NCBI GenBank assembly: GCA_963969395.1
Contig: OZ017795.1
Coordinates: 4,340,001-4,404,000, forward strand
Source: Pseudoscleropodium purum
Taxonomy: Eukaryota; Streptophyta; Bryopsida; Hypnales; Brachytheciaceae
DNA length: 64,000 nucleotides
Direction: 5' to 3'
Every line of letters starts with the position of its first letter. Position 1 is the stretch's first letter. The notes below the pieces were generated by a model. That model was given only the letters and a program-made list of their open reading frames with translations, searched no databases and was not told the origin of the DNA. Shown piece by piece: positions 12,317 through 24,159 of the stretch. The position numbers and the translations under genes were made by a program.

Positions 12317-15300
12317 ACCATCAAAAAAGTTGTTGGATCTTATTCAAAGTCAAGGGATATACTCTAGATAATCTAAATATGCATATTTTGAATACAATAT
12401 GAATAAAGTACAAAAAATTTAAATGCTAAAAGCATGTGTACATATAATTAATTGTAGGCCCTTATGAATAAAGCCTACACATTTTAGGCCAAAATATGGG
12501 AGAGTTGATTTAAGAAATAAGGCACAATTTGGTGTAATTACCTTAACCCCGCAAAGCCTACCAACTTCTCGAGAATTTTGAATGGAAATGGCCTAACCTA
12601 CTTTACTATGAATATGAATGTGAGTAGCAAATGTATGTGTTTAGTTTTCTTAATTATGAACATATGATAGTAAAAATTAGTCTATCTAGTATGCAAAAAA
12701 CTATATTTTTCTGAAGTATTTATTGTTGAATTTATAGATTCTAACAACTTTGCCTGATTGTTTTGTTTAAATAGAAAGATGACATGTTTTTTAGAGAATG
12801 AATTTTATAAAAATGAAGAACATGTTTTTTCAAGAAAAATTTGATGAAAATCTAGCACAAATTTCTCTTTCTATATTTAAAGAATAAAAAGATAAAATCT
12901 CTTAGATGACTACACATCTTCAAATATGAAAAGTGTAAAATAGCCAAAATTGAACCAATTTGACTATAAATTAATTCAAAATTATGAATGTAATTTTAAA
13001 AATCCAATGGTAGATGTAATCAAAATAATTTTTGCAATACTCTTGCAAATTTTTAGATCATCTTAGTTCCTTTATAATTGGATCTCCTAGATTGAATTTG
13101 TCAATATTAATCCTGTGGATTTTATTCTAATGATGTTATTTTAGAGTTTTCTTATACTAAATATACTATTAGTGGTAACTTTGCTTTTAATTGTGTGTTT
13201 TTGTCTTTTTACTTCCTACTAAGTTATTGTTTCCATCTATCTTTCAAAAAAAATTCTAGCATCAAAAAATTCATTGAGAAGGACATATCGAGTCATTCCT
13301 TCATCCAATTAAATCATAATGCTTCAAGTGCTTCAAGTCTAACGATCTACAGTGAATTTCTTCTATATATTAATGTAGTTGCATAGAAAAGGTGGTGAAA
13401 AATAGTTCTAAAAATAATTGCCAAAGTTTAGAGAAATTATTATTTTTTATGGTAAAAATAAAATGTTGGAAAAAAAATTATAATTTTAGCATTCGACAAA
13501 CCTCGTTATTCAAAAAAAATATTTGTTAGAGAAGTGTTGACTTTTCCATACGGTTATGGTACATTCCAATTACAAAGACTTGTCTAAAAATCTTATCTAC
13601 ACCTACTTCTTGCAGGACTTATTTTTCTAATTTAATTTTGTAATATTACAAGTATACAAATTTTGAAAATCAAAGAATGCTACAAGTATATAGATGTCTC
13701 AACCTACAATGATTGAGATAAAAAGGTAACAATTTTTTTTTTTATCATTTCTCCAACTTTGCAAACAAAAATTTGAAGTGAATACATTTTGTCCCTATGA
13801 CCTTGACGGGTTATTAAATCAATAAATGAATTTGTTTGAAACAATATTCTCAAAAGTGTTTTTACAAAGTTTCAATATTGTTCATTTTTCAACTTCTATG
13901 ATTTTGGACTTTTGTAACAATTCAAATCACTTCATTTTTTTTTAATGAACTTCATTTGGCAGAAGGGAGAGAGACCATAGCTTGAGGTCTCCTTCATAAA
14001 AAACTAATTAAATAATTTGGAGCCAAATGGTTTTGGAAATTAAGAAGGCATTTCATTGTATTCAAGGAAAATTAAACATAAAAAAGCCAAAATTTGGAAA
14101 AAATAATTGTACAATTTGATCTTATGACATTCAAATTCAATCTTCTAACTTTACAACAAAGAAGGGACACTATGAAACATAATGAGTTCATATACAATGA
14201 AGAAAATTGTTTGACTTCTAAAATTAACTAAATAATTGCCAAAAGTTAAGAAAAAATGTTTCGTCATTGCAAAATAATATATTAATAAAAAAATGGATTG
14301 TTGAACAAACACTTCCAATCTAAAATAATTATTTGACAAAAATGTGTAGAGGATGACTTCAGGCTATGATTGATTGATATATATTTGTCAAATTTTTTAT
14401 GGCTATTGTATTTTTTTTAATCCATATTCTAGAATATAGATGACTTCAATAAAACAATGCAACTTCTTTATTGTGCAATTCTTAAAATATACATAAATTG
14501 TATCAATTTTGAAATTTAAATATATCAATTAGCTACTTTTAATATTAAAAATATATATTATTGTTATTGCCCACCTATGTTTATTTTCTTTGCAACCATT
14601 GCATTCATTGTAATGCATTGCACCAACCCAAATACTCTACTATGACTTGAATATTGCCTCATATAAAGCTATATGCTTAAAACAACAACTTTAGAATTTT
14701 AGAAACTTGTCACTAATTGTGAAAAGAAAGGCATTGAATTGAAATGAAAATCATTAGTTTACTCGAATTGGATTCAATGCTTCTTTTTTAATTTGGAAAA
14801 TTATAAAACATAACAATGTATCTATTAGACATATGAATTTTGTTTCCATAATTTTGGAAAAATACCTTAAAATATTAAAATCATTTTTTATCACAACTCA
14901 ACATGTCCCTTCTATGTAAAATATTAAAATTTCACCATTTTTCATCTAGTTCTTAATATTGTTAGTTCAAACAAATAATAGTAAAATCTAAATTCATCAT
15001 TGTATGTTGCTATTAGAGTAAATGCTAAGAATTTTTTTAACCTTGGAGTGCCTAAATGATTGAATTTGGTTGATTCCAAATTTGTAAGAATTGAAATGAA
15101 TCATTAATAATGCTTCAAGGAAAGTAATATATATATATAAAAGAAGTTCCCAAGTTCCCAAGTTCAACATTTTTAAATGATAAAATTTTAGAAGTTACTA
15201 TAATTTTGTAACCTTAATAATATCTTTTCAAACTCTATTTTGTAAAAAACTTCAAATATTTTGGGATTGTCTATCCGTATTATGCGATGAAAATTTATTT

Positions 15301-15643
15301 GGGGCTAAAGACAAAAGAATCAAAATTTGCATCTTAATCCACATAATGGACATGCATGTTCTAGGACCTCTATGATAGGACAAGTGCAATATCCCTAAGT
15401 GTCATTCTCATCTAATAAATATAATATTTAATTTATTTATTTTTAATTTAAAAATAAGTCGAGAATTTCCTTGCTCAAAAAAATAGAATATAATCTTCCT
15501 TGGTGGATCATGGCTACTATGGAATTAAAGCAATTTTAAGACTACAATTTTTTTTCATTACACAAAAATGTGTCATGAGATAGTAAGTACATACAAAAAT
15601 ACTACTTTTTTTCTATTGTAGGATGTTTCAATTTGTAGACTAA
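12317..15643. other. AT-rich intergenic DNA, no gene seen
   Basis: About 3.3 kb of very AT-rich sequence with many homopolymer runs. Open frames such as those at 13195-13386 and 14151-14339 are composition artefacts with no domain. I see no RNA gene or clear repeat end. Confidence 0.5.
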
Positions 15644-16553
15644 TTAACCTGTAAAGTCCCAAGGCCATTTTTCTCTCAAAAAACATTCAAAATTGCCATT
15701 TTAGCTGCATTCATCTAAGAAAACTAAAAAAAAACATTTTTTTTAGAATCTAACCAAAGGATCTTATACTTCACTTGTCTTAGCTCATGTGGTAAAAATT
15801 TCATGAAGCTTAATCATATAGATTGGAAGATTTTAGCATTCAAAGTTGAAAAAGAATTTTTTTTTTACATTGGCTTGCAATTTCAAATGACTTTGACCAC
15901 CATTTGTGGAATTTTTTTGCACTACAAACTTTGAATTAAAAAAATTATATGTTAAAGAATTGAATTGAAACTCTAAAAAAAATTAAAAATAAATAAACTT
16001 GATTTTCATTCTTTAAAAAATTGTTAAGTAGAAGTAGGTCCAAGATTGAAAAAAACACTAGATCATTAATAGCTCCAAGATGAAATTGAAAGAGAATAAT
16101 CGCAGTGGTGAGATTGTTTTAGCAAGCAAACACAACATTCTAAATTTTTTTTGTGAAAATTGCATTCAGAAATGAATCCTACAAGTTATTTTTTTTAAAA
16201 GATGCTGAAATTGCCTAAAAAACAAGATTGTCTTCAACTTTTTTATCATTAGTCCAAATAGAACGACTTAAAGCTTCACATGTAGACAAAAATATAACAT
16301 TTTAGGGGGAAAAAAAAGAATTTGATTTGATTTTTTGCAATTTTTTTGTACCTCCTACTGAGTTTGATTTTAGGCTTCTTATAGTATAACTTTTGCTCTC
16401 TTGCACCAATTGAAATAAAAATTATATTCTCACAAAGCTAATCAGTTTTCTATGTTAAAAAGTTTAAAAAAAATTGACCAAAAATTAAGGTCACAATAAC
16501 TTGCCCAAAATGTGATTTACCTCTCATGGGGACAATGGGACTTTAGGGATTAA
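15644..16553 (-). mobile_element. TTAA-ended dispersed repeat, copy 7 (variant sub-family, inverted)
   Basis: The tips are TTAACCTGTAAAGTCCC and GGGACTTTAGGGATTAA. The internal blocks run in reverse relative to most other copies: the 'aattgccatttt' block lies near the left and the 'ttgcccaaaatgtgattt' block near the right. Length 910 bp. Its arms match copy 5, so these two define the variant sub-family. Confidence 0.8.
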
Positions 16554-17780
16554 AATATGATATTTTCTTGATTGGCAAGTGATAGTGTAAAAATGTTATA
16601 GATACCTATATTATAGGTGTTTATATTATAAGCACCTTCAATGGTTGTAGGATCTCTCTCTCTCTACTCAAGGCTAACGTGCTTGCATATTCATGCTCAC
16701 AAACTAGCATCGTTATACCAAAAAACGTGTCATTTGGATATAATATGCAAAAGTTTAAAAAAATTAAAAATAATTGATAAATATTTTTAAAGCATTTCTT
16801 CAACAATAGTTACATTTTGATTTAGAAGATGTACCTAATATGAGCATCTCATCAAGTAGTGCATTCAATTGTCCCTACCTTTTTAGGGGAACCAAGATTA
16901 CTATACCTTGACCTTTAATTGTTTGGTGGGGATTACATAATTATATAATATATAAAGTATATATTAAAATATAACAAGGCATACACCATTGAATTAAAAC
17001 TTCAACAAGGTTGTTTTTATAACTAAATCTAATCATGTTCAAATACAACACCAAATATGTAGAATACTTGACCATTTCACAATTTTTGAGATATGTAGAA
17101 GGTGCAAAAATGATCTAAATTGGAAGTGCCATGTGTCATGGGATCCATCTCAACATGAATACAAACTTTTGTTAATGATGCATACATAGATTCATACACC
17201 TTGTATGTCAGAATATTAAAACACACAAAATTGGGCTTCTAAGACCTTTGTGGGTTAAAATTGACCGTCCCTCTTTGCAGATTAAACTACAATGTGGAAA
17301 ATTGAATTGGAGTACAATATGTGCATTGAGTTTAGTTGTTTAGTTTTTTAGTTTTTTTTTAAACAAATGAAACTGAATTTCATTGCAAATGATGTGCATT
17401 TAGTTAGAGAGACACCATTGGTTCATTTGGTTGTGAGCTTCTGCATTAACTTACCAACATTTGTTCATGGCAAGAGGTCAACTTGGACTTGAAGACAGGT
17501 CTTAATTTGGCAAACAGATTCAATTTCCGATGGAAGTTAGTGCTCAAATCAATAAGTTAATGTTAACGTAATCATGAAATGGGTTCAAACTAGATTACCA
17601 TAACACAATTGCAATGGGCTTTCCTTAATTGAATTGCACTGCATTCAATTAGTTCAAAGCTTCAATGCATCCCACATTGTGGAAGTTTTCAAAATAATGG
17701 CCATTCTGAATATTTGCAACAGTAATTTATCATGAATAAGTAATATTCTGGCACTAACCACCAGATATGGTGTATATGTA

Positions 17781-17829
<49 letters not shown>

Positions 17830-18583
17830 CTAAATAATATTATGGCTTCAAAAAATATTTCAAAAAATAAATACCAAGATATTTGAAAAGTTGTTTTTCA
17901 AAAAATAAAATTATATGGGGATTTTTTTCTATTTTTAGTCATATATTGAATTGTATATAACAACTTCAATCAAATTTTTTTGTCAACTTCAAGTTAAAAA
18001 AAAATTTAGTCTGAATTCTATGATATAATAATTCCATATCTACAAAGCAAGCTTATACACATTCTATTATAATCAATGAAGTAAAAATACAAGTTTTCTT
18101 CCTCGGGGAGTTTATTAACAAATCTCTACATTACTTTTTGATAAATTTGGAATGCTTTGAACATCATGCCCTTGGAGATGCCAAAGAAATAGGGTCTTGA
18201 AAACAAGTGTAGAAGTTAGGTACAAGATCCTACAATTACAAGTTGCAAATAAGATTTCAAAATTGTACACTCCACCTTGTTTTCAACATGAATTGGTCTA
18301 TAGCATGTTTGCTTGAAAATGGATATGCTTTAAATCTAATGTATCCAACATCCAAATAATCTATAAAAACAATCCATGACATTCCAAAACAAAGATCATG
18401 CACAAAAATTAGCCTACCCCCTCCAAAAAAACAAAAACAAAAAACAAACCCAAAAAATCCAAAAAAAACAACCCTCCAAACAAACACTACGAATATCTCA
18501 AGAATAAAGACTTAAAATAGGAATCGTCCTTTCTATGAGCTACCATACAGAGTCCACTTCACCTCGTTGTCTCTTAGGTAAGG
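16554..18583. other. AT-rich intergenic DNA, no gene seen
   Basis: It contains a TA microsatellite (separate entry) and, near 17341-17400, a T-tract plus adjacent sequence resembling that at 941-985. The phrase 'catgctcacaaactagcat' near 16,693 recurs in modified form near 63,701. No protein-like frame. Confidence 0.5.
17771..17827. repeat. (TG/TA)n microsatellite
   Basis: A short TG-rich lead passes into an uninterrupted TA dinucleotide run of about 40 bp ending at 17827. Confidence 0.9.
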
Positions 18584-18586
18584 TAA

Positions 18587-18736
18587 GGGCCTATTTATAC
18601 CCAAAAACTTTGGGTTGGAGCCCAAAGAAATGGAGTGTTTTGATTGAATTTTTACTTTGGGTTCATAGCTATCTTTCAATCAAAACACTCCATTTCTTTA
18701 GGCTCCAATCTAAAGTTTTTTGGTGCAAATATGCCC
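18587..18736. mobile_element. Tourist-like foldback MITE, TAA target duplication
   Basis: This is a 150-bp near-perfect hairpin. The left arm is about 18587-18648 and the right arm about 18675-18736; both carry the complementary block around 'tggagtgttttgattgaa'. Tips are GGGCCTATTT and, on the other strand, GGGCATATTT, which resemble the GGGCCTGTTTGG tips of plant Tourist (PIF/Harbinger) MITEs. TAA lies directly outside both ends (18584-18586 and 18737-18739), as expected for the 3-bp duplication of that superfamily. It sits about 0.8 kb upstream of the expansin start and could add a hairpin to that gene's upstream region. Confidence 0.85.
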
Positions 18737-18739
18737 TAA

Positions 18740-19169
18740 GTGATCCCATTGTATGCAAAATTATGTAAATAGTGATGTACATTTCAAGAGTTGAATGTAC
18801 ACCACTGATATTATTATTTTTTAATTTTTCTTTAATACTACTGATATAATTTTGCTTGCAATGGGCTTGCTCCCATTAGGCCTACACTGGCTCACTTACC
18901 TTAAGCTCGCATGGTTTCACTTCAGGTTAAAGACGATCCTCCTCGTATGCCTGACCAGTGAAGAACGTCATGTCCATCCAGTCTGCATTTCTTTCTTTCT
19001 TTCCATTTCTTTCCATTTCTTTCCATCTCTTTCCATTTCTTTTTCCTTAAATAAGTGAGTTCTCCAAGAGCATGCCAATAATTCCAAACTTAAAAATGAG
19101 TCGAGTGCAGTGCGTTCCCCGTTGCCATCAATAAACGTCAAAGCCCAACGTTGATGCACAATTCAAACC
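18740..19169. other. Expansin far-upstream region with pyrimidine repeats
   Basis: No gene is seen. A polypyrimidine run built of 'ttccatttct' units of 10-11 bp occupies 18988-19047. Composition rises toward the GC-richer leader that follows. Confidence 0.5.
18988..19047 (+). repeat. Imperfect 'ttccatttct' tandem repeat
   Basis: About five units of a 10-11 bp pyrimidine motif stand in a row, upstream of the expansin gene. Plant promoters often carry such CT-rich tracts, but nothing here proves a role. Confidence 0.7.
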
Positions 19170-19569
19170 CAGAACCTTTTGCAGTCTGCGTCCCTCTGCT
19201 CCCAAGCGCAGGTGCAGTAAGTTAGCAGCAGCCACAGTCCCCATTGCGGTCAGACAGACGGCTGCTGCTGCAGCAGAGCTCCCTGATCAGGCCTTCCCTC
19301 CCTCCCCTCCCTTAAGTTACAAACCTTAGGGTCCCCTGCCCAGAGTCTTTCAGATCGTCCTTACTACTTAGGCTGCCCTCTCCAGCCTCTCTCCAGTTCA
19401 GCTGCTCCTCCTCATCAGCTCTCTAGCTTCGTCGCAGCTGCTGCAACAGCCCGGCCTCATATCATTAGCTGCATTACAACTATTTCCACCACCAGGACTC
19501 TCCGGCATTGTGAGATAGAGAGGCTCCTCGATCTGTAGCTTTAGGTTGCTGTGGAAGAAGCTCAAAGCT
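19170..19569 (+). promoter_or_regulatory. Probable expansin promoter-proximal region and 5' leader
   Basis: The 400 bp before the start codon are sharply richer in G and C than the DNA further upstream. They contain CT-rich runs (for example about 19288-19315) and CAG/CTG-rich clusters (19259-19275 and 19431-19447). I found no convincing TATA box, so the transcription start cannot be placed; CT-rich tracts of this kind are common in plant TATA-less leaders. The assignment rests on position and composition only. Confidence 0.45.
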
Positions 19570-21034
19570 ATGGCGATGGTGAGGACGACTCTGGTGGTGT
19601 TGCTGGCGGTGTTTGTGCTCCGAGTTGAAGCTCGGTCCCATGGGCCTCACTATGGGGGAGGCCATCATGCGAGGGGAGGCCATCATCATGAGGAGTCTCA
19701 CGGACCTCCCGCACAAGGCTTGGTGGGGGGTTGGGGATACGCGCATGCTACTTATTATGGTGGCGCTGATGCTTCAGGAACTCAAGGTGGGTGATAGAGG
19801 AGGTCACATTTGTAACAAACTCTGCAGTGGTTCTTGGAACGATCGAGAGTCCTGGCATTTCGATATTTCCTGAAGACGACGACATATTTCCACTGTTTTT
19901 TCAAAGTGTTCTGTTTTTGTTTCGTTTCGTTTTGTTTTTGTGGGAGATTTCTTCCTTGTTTGAAACGGGGGTTGCAATAATCATCATTGGAGAACGTTCA
20001 CATGTCCCTTGTTACCCCTTTGAAGTTGAGTCCAGAGGTTTCTTAGCTTTGGTGTTTCGAGTTCTGTACTTTGTTTTGTTTTGGTGGACATTTGTATAGT
20101 ACAGTTAGGATTGACCGATTGAGGAAATGAGTATGTATGGAGTTTCAGATTTTTGGTGCTCTATTGTGAGGTCTCACAAATGTGAATGCTGACGTTCGTG
20201 TTTCTTGGTGTGGTCCTTTCAATGCTGCAGGTGGGGCGTGTGGATTTGGGAACCTTTACAGTACTGGATACGGAACCAACACCGCGGCACTGAGTGCAGC
20301 ATTGTTCAACACGGGCCTCAGCTGTGGTTCCTGTTACGAGCTCGCTTGTGATCCCAATGGCTCCCAGTATTGTCTTCCCGGCGGCAGGACGGTCACAGTG
20401 ACAGCGACCAACTTCTGCCCTCATGGGTCCTCAGGCGGATGGTGTGACCTCCCCAAGCAGCATTTCGACCTCGCGCACCCAATGTTCGTGAACCTTGCGA
20501 GAGAGGTCGGAGGAGTCATCCCCATTAAGTACAGAAGGTACGTGAACAGTACTCACTTCATGTCCTCTACTCTTCAATCTCGCGCACTTGGTGTACAAGT
20601 CCCATATGTTGCCAGGTATTTTCGTATTTGTTTGTATATGTCCCTAATGTTTTGTGTCTACAAGTTCCGGCTGATTGTAGTTCGTGGTCACTGACTTTGA
20701 GATGGTCCCGTGCAATGTGTTCAGGGTTCCATGTTTGAAAGCCGGAGGAATGCGGTTCACCGTCAACGGCAACCCCTGGTTTGTGTTGGTGCTGGTGACG
20801 AACGTGGCCGGCGCGGGCGACGTGCAGCAGTTGTACATCAAGGGCAGAAATACCCCCTGGGAGTCTATGAGGCGCAACTGGGGATCAATGTGGCAGTTCA
20901 CCGGCAACAGTAACATGAAGGGCCAAGCACTCTCGTTCAAGGTCGTGACCAGCGACGGATCCGAAGCCATCTCCAACGACGCTGCACCGGGCAACTGGCA
21001 GTTCGGCCAGACTTTTGAAGGCGTCAACTTCTGA
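19570..21034 (+). CDS. EXPA: Alpha-expansin (secreted cell-wall loosening protein), three exons
   Basis: Exons are 19570-19786, 20231-20537 and 20725-21034, joining to 834 bp and 277 residues. Introns have GT-AG ends and lie at the two positions conserved in alpha-expansins: within the first Gly of GGACGFG, and within the last Arg of the YRR before VPC. Residues 1-21 form a signal peptide ([10 protein letters not shown] core). Residues 22-45 are His/Gly-rich. The first domain (six-stranded double-psi barrel, GH45-like) shows [26 protein letters not shown] (141-144) and the family HFD motif (150-152). The second, CBM63-like domain starts near VPC (176-178) with NWGSMW (226-231) and WQFGQTF (266-272). 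GGWC-x5-HFD identifies the alpha class. The family loosens cellulose-xyloglucan contacts non-enzymatically in acid walls. The ATG at 19570 was chosen because it opens directly into the signal peptide with GCG following; the ATG at 19576 is an alternative. The loop before GGWC is about five residues shorter than usual. The frame is intact throughout. Confidence 0.95.
19787..20230 (+). other. Expansin intron 1 (444 bp)
   Basis: The donor is AAG|GTGGGT and the acceptor TGCAG|GT. Splicing here is required because the exon frame otherwise hits a stop (TGA at 19793-19795). Its position, inside the Gly codon before GACGFG, matches the first conserved intron of the alpha-expansin family. The interior is T-rich, as in plant introns. 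Confidence 0.9.
20538..20724 (+). other. Expansin intron 2 (187 bp)
   Basis: The donor AAG|GTACGT is close to the plant consensus and the acceptor is TTCAG|GG. The intron splits the second Arg codon of YRR before VPC, the second conserved intron position of alpha-expansins. Splicing restores the frame into VPCLKAGG. Confidence 0.9.
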
Positions 21035-22279
21035 CCCAGACTCCCGAGTGGTAGCCAATCCTTGCGCATGGCGACCATAGACCTTCAATTTTACAGATCA
21101 TAAATTTTTTGTGATGCATTTTGACCCTGTAGCTAGCAGAGGCCGGTATGAACAATCTCGCCCGCTGCCTGTCTGGTGTTAATTCTTACTATAGCGTACT
21201 AGCTCCTCCACCCCAGTTTCTCTTATTAAGAATCATTAGCAGATTAGTGGGTCAGGAGCTTTGTCGTCCAGCTTTTATTGTTTCCGATCAGCCAAAACGT
21301 ACGTGTGACGAGAATGAAGAAGCCCTGGTTGCTGAGGTGTGTGCGTTACTGATTTGCACCACCCGCTCCCACACTGTATTTTACACATCATAGTAGGCTG
21401 TCTAGGCTTAGGATTTTTCTCTCGAGCACCATCTAGCTAGATACTATCCGATGCACGAACATTCCATGCATGTGAATGCCGCTGGTCACTCCGAAAAGAA
21501 TTGTGCAGAGGTGAGATATATAGGCTTCTGTTATCCACCCGCATATCTACTAATAAAAAAGTGAGGTGCAGTGCAGTGCACAAGTGCTCTCACTGGTTTG
21601 CCTCTCAAACCGTGGGCCTCATCTCTCGCGATCCATCCGTCGGATTGTCGATTGTCCTGTTTTGCCTGGTGTCGTCTTGTTTTCGGATTTCGATAGTGAC
21701 AATCAACAAGATGTGTACACGCTGAAGCTAGCAGTCTGTGCAGTTGAACAGAGATTTTTGGCCTCAATGCAACGCATACTTGACGTGCAGGCTGGGTGCT
21801 CACGAACCACTGAACCCAGTTAGTGTTGCTATTGCCCTGGTATTGCAGCGAATTCGTTCAACAATACCTGATAACGTCAGAAAACTTTTGCTCTGCCAAT
21901 CCTCTCTATGAAATGCATGTGGTAATGGTTGTGCCAAGAACGTGTTCAACTGCTAGAGAAATATCATGTGCATGCCGCTGTGTGTGGTAACTACAGTTCT
22001 TTCCAGAAATGCATAGAGAAGGAATCTAATCAATGGATGTGAGGTGAACCAGCCTATTACCACCCAATAGTGGAAATCCACCCTCATGACCCATTACCAC
22101 TCTCCTCTCATTCCTCCATTATGTACATTTCAGAACGAAAGATTACCTCTCCTCTCAATTCCGCCCTTATGTACAGTAGGGATACATTTCAGAATGAAAA
22201 TGTACTGTGAGCACTCAAAATGTTGTCCCCTAGCACTACTTTTGAGTGAATTTCTTACTTTAAATTCTAGTGACAACTT
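21035..22279. other. Expansin 3' flank, no further gene seen
   Basis: The first few hundred bases should hold the 3' UTR; no canonical AATAAA was found near the stop, so the poly(A) site is not placed. Composition stays moderate until about 22,000 and then falls. The open frames here (for example 21531-21803 on the minus strand) have no domain and look like chance frames. Confidence 0.45.
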
Positions 22280-22853
22280 CTAACCTCTAAAGGATGAGGG
22301 TGCCTTTTTTGGCAACATAATTTTTTTGGGCACGTGCATATGAGTGGAGATTTCCATATTTTTAGCCCAAATTTTAATAGAAGGTGTGGACAAGGAATAT
22401 CTTTCATATGCACTAAATTTCAAGACATTTGGAAATATGAGTCAAAAGTTGTGGCCTTATATGTAGTTTGTTTCTCAACTAAAAAAATCACTTTTTTCAA
22501 AAATAAAAATTTGAAATTAATTAATTATATATATAAAGCTTTGAATCATTCCATTTTGATCAATGAGTCAAAAGTTATGAGATTTTTTTGTTTGCAGGCA
22601 ATCATAGAATTCCTACTCTAAAATAAACTTTAAAGTTCTTTATTGAACTCAATTTCGAAACGTTAATATCTTGCAATCTAAGCAATGGAAATTTCTGAAA
22701 TTTTTTCCACATCTTTTCAAATTATCATACTACAAGATCCTATAGTTGGATGTGTCCAAAAATGTTTTAAAATATTTTTTTGGTACTTGTCCTAAAAATG
22801 GCAATTTTGAAGCTTTTTTGGTGAAAACATAGTCAAGGAACTTCAGGGGTTAA
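22280..22853 (+). mobile_element. TTAA-ended dispersed repeat, copy 8 (internally deleted)
   Basis: The left tip is CTAACCTCTAAAGGATG (one change in TTAA) and the right tip GGAACTTCAGGGGTTAA. At 574 bp it lacks about 0.36 kb of the middle. The sequence jumps near 22,655 from the 'ctttattgaactcaattt' block directly to the 'ttaatatcttgcaatcta' block. Both ends are kept, so it is an internal deletion derivative. Confidence 0.8.
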
Positions 22854-24159
22854 GTTGAAATTGGTTTAGGACATGTTTTACATTTTATGTATTTATACCT
22901 ATATTTTTATATTGGTAACTATGGGGTGCACTAGATGTAACTAGGTATGACCAAAGTCATGAAATAAAGCCCCTAATTAATTGAGCCCCAATTGAGTCCA
23001 CAATCATAATCATGGAATAAAAGTCACGACACAAAAGGCAATGACAAGTGAAGCCATGAATGTTGCATTGAATAATTTGTGTGACCTTTCATATACAACA
23101 CAACTTTGTGTCATTTATGCATGTTCATTTATTTCCAATAGCATTATTTTTTATATTATATAATAAGAGAGATGATGAAGAGTTTTTTGAGGCACATATA
23201 ATATTTATTCAAAAATTTAAAAACTTCGACTTCTTCTACTATAATAAAAAAAAATTCTCGTGTCAAAAAAGAAAGAAAAATTTATATCCATTGATAAGAA
23301 TGTTTAGAATTCATGTCTAATGTTTTTTTTATTTATAATTTCTTTTTCAATTGATGTAATTGATTTTTTTTTTGTCTTAAATGCTTCATTGACATTTTGT
23401 CTTTGATGTCTTGAACCTTCATAACTTTCATCTTATTGAATAGAAAGATTAGAAAAATAAATTTATAAATAAAATAGATTAAACTTTAAAAAAAGAATTT
23501 TTTTCCTTCTTGCAATTAAGATTTTTGAGGATTTGGGCATGTAGGATTTTAAACGGAGATTTTAGAAGGGTTGACATTTTGTTCAATAGCCATTTTTTAA
23601 TACTTCATTGAAGGTTACAATTTCTAGATATAACTCTTCTTTTATCTTCTTTACTTTCAAATTTGTTCTACAAGTGCTCTACTATTGGTTGACTTTTTCA
23701 ATCTCTTGCGGTGACATGCCTTCTTTGCTATGTATAGTGTCTTCTTTTATAGGCGATTCATGCAATTTGTTCTTGTTATTAACACCCTATTGTATTCCTT
23801 CAACATCTAAATGTTGTCCTCATTCACCTAAAGGACCCCCAAAAAAATCATTGAAAAGAATCTTTGGAAAAATTATATGCATTTCAAACCATTAGAAGAT
23901 TTTTGAAGGCTCTTAGAGCTTGTTTTGGGCCTATTCCCTTGTAGTTGTTCCCCACATCGAATGGAACGGCTAGCTGTCAGAAGATGTTTTAAAAAAAATT
24001 AAAATTAAAATTCTTAAAATGCAAAACCAAGTTGAAATAAAATTGGAAAATGATGTGGTAAGGTCTCAACCACATTAGATTGCAGTGTAGTCACTACAAA
24101 AATACAGTTCTCGCAGTTTCCATAGTTTGGTAACTCATGGGCTTTCTAATGCCTTTAAA
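22854..24159. other. AT-rich intergenic DNA, no gene seen
   Basis: The longest frames (23081-23320 and 23608-23895) are AT-driven and carry no recognisable motif. Confidence 0.45.

Noticed and set aside
20644..21088. Minus-strand open frames opposite expansin exon 3, and a second + frame at 20710-20913
   Set aside because: They are shadows of the expansin coding sequence in other frames.
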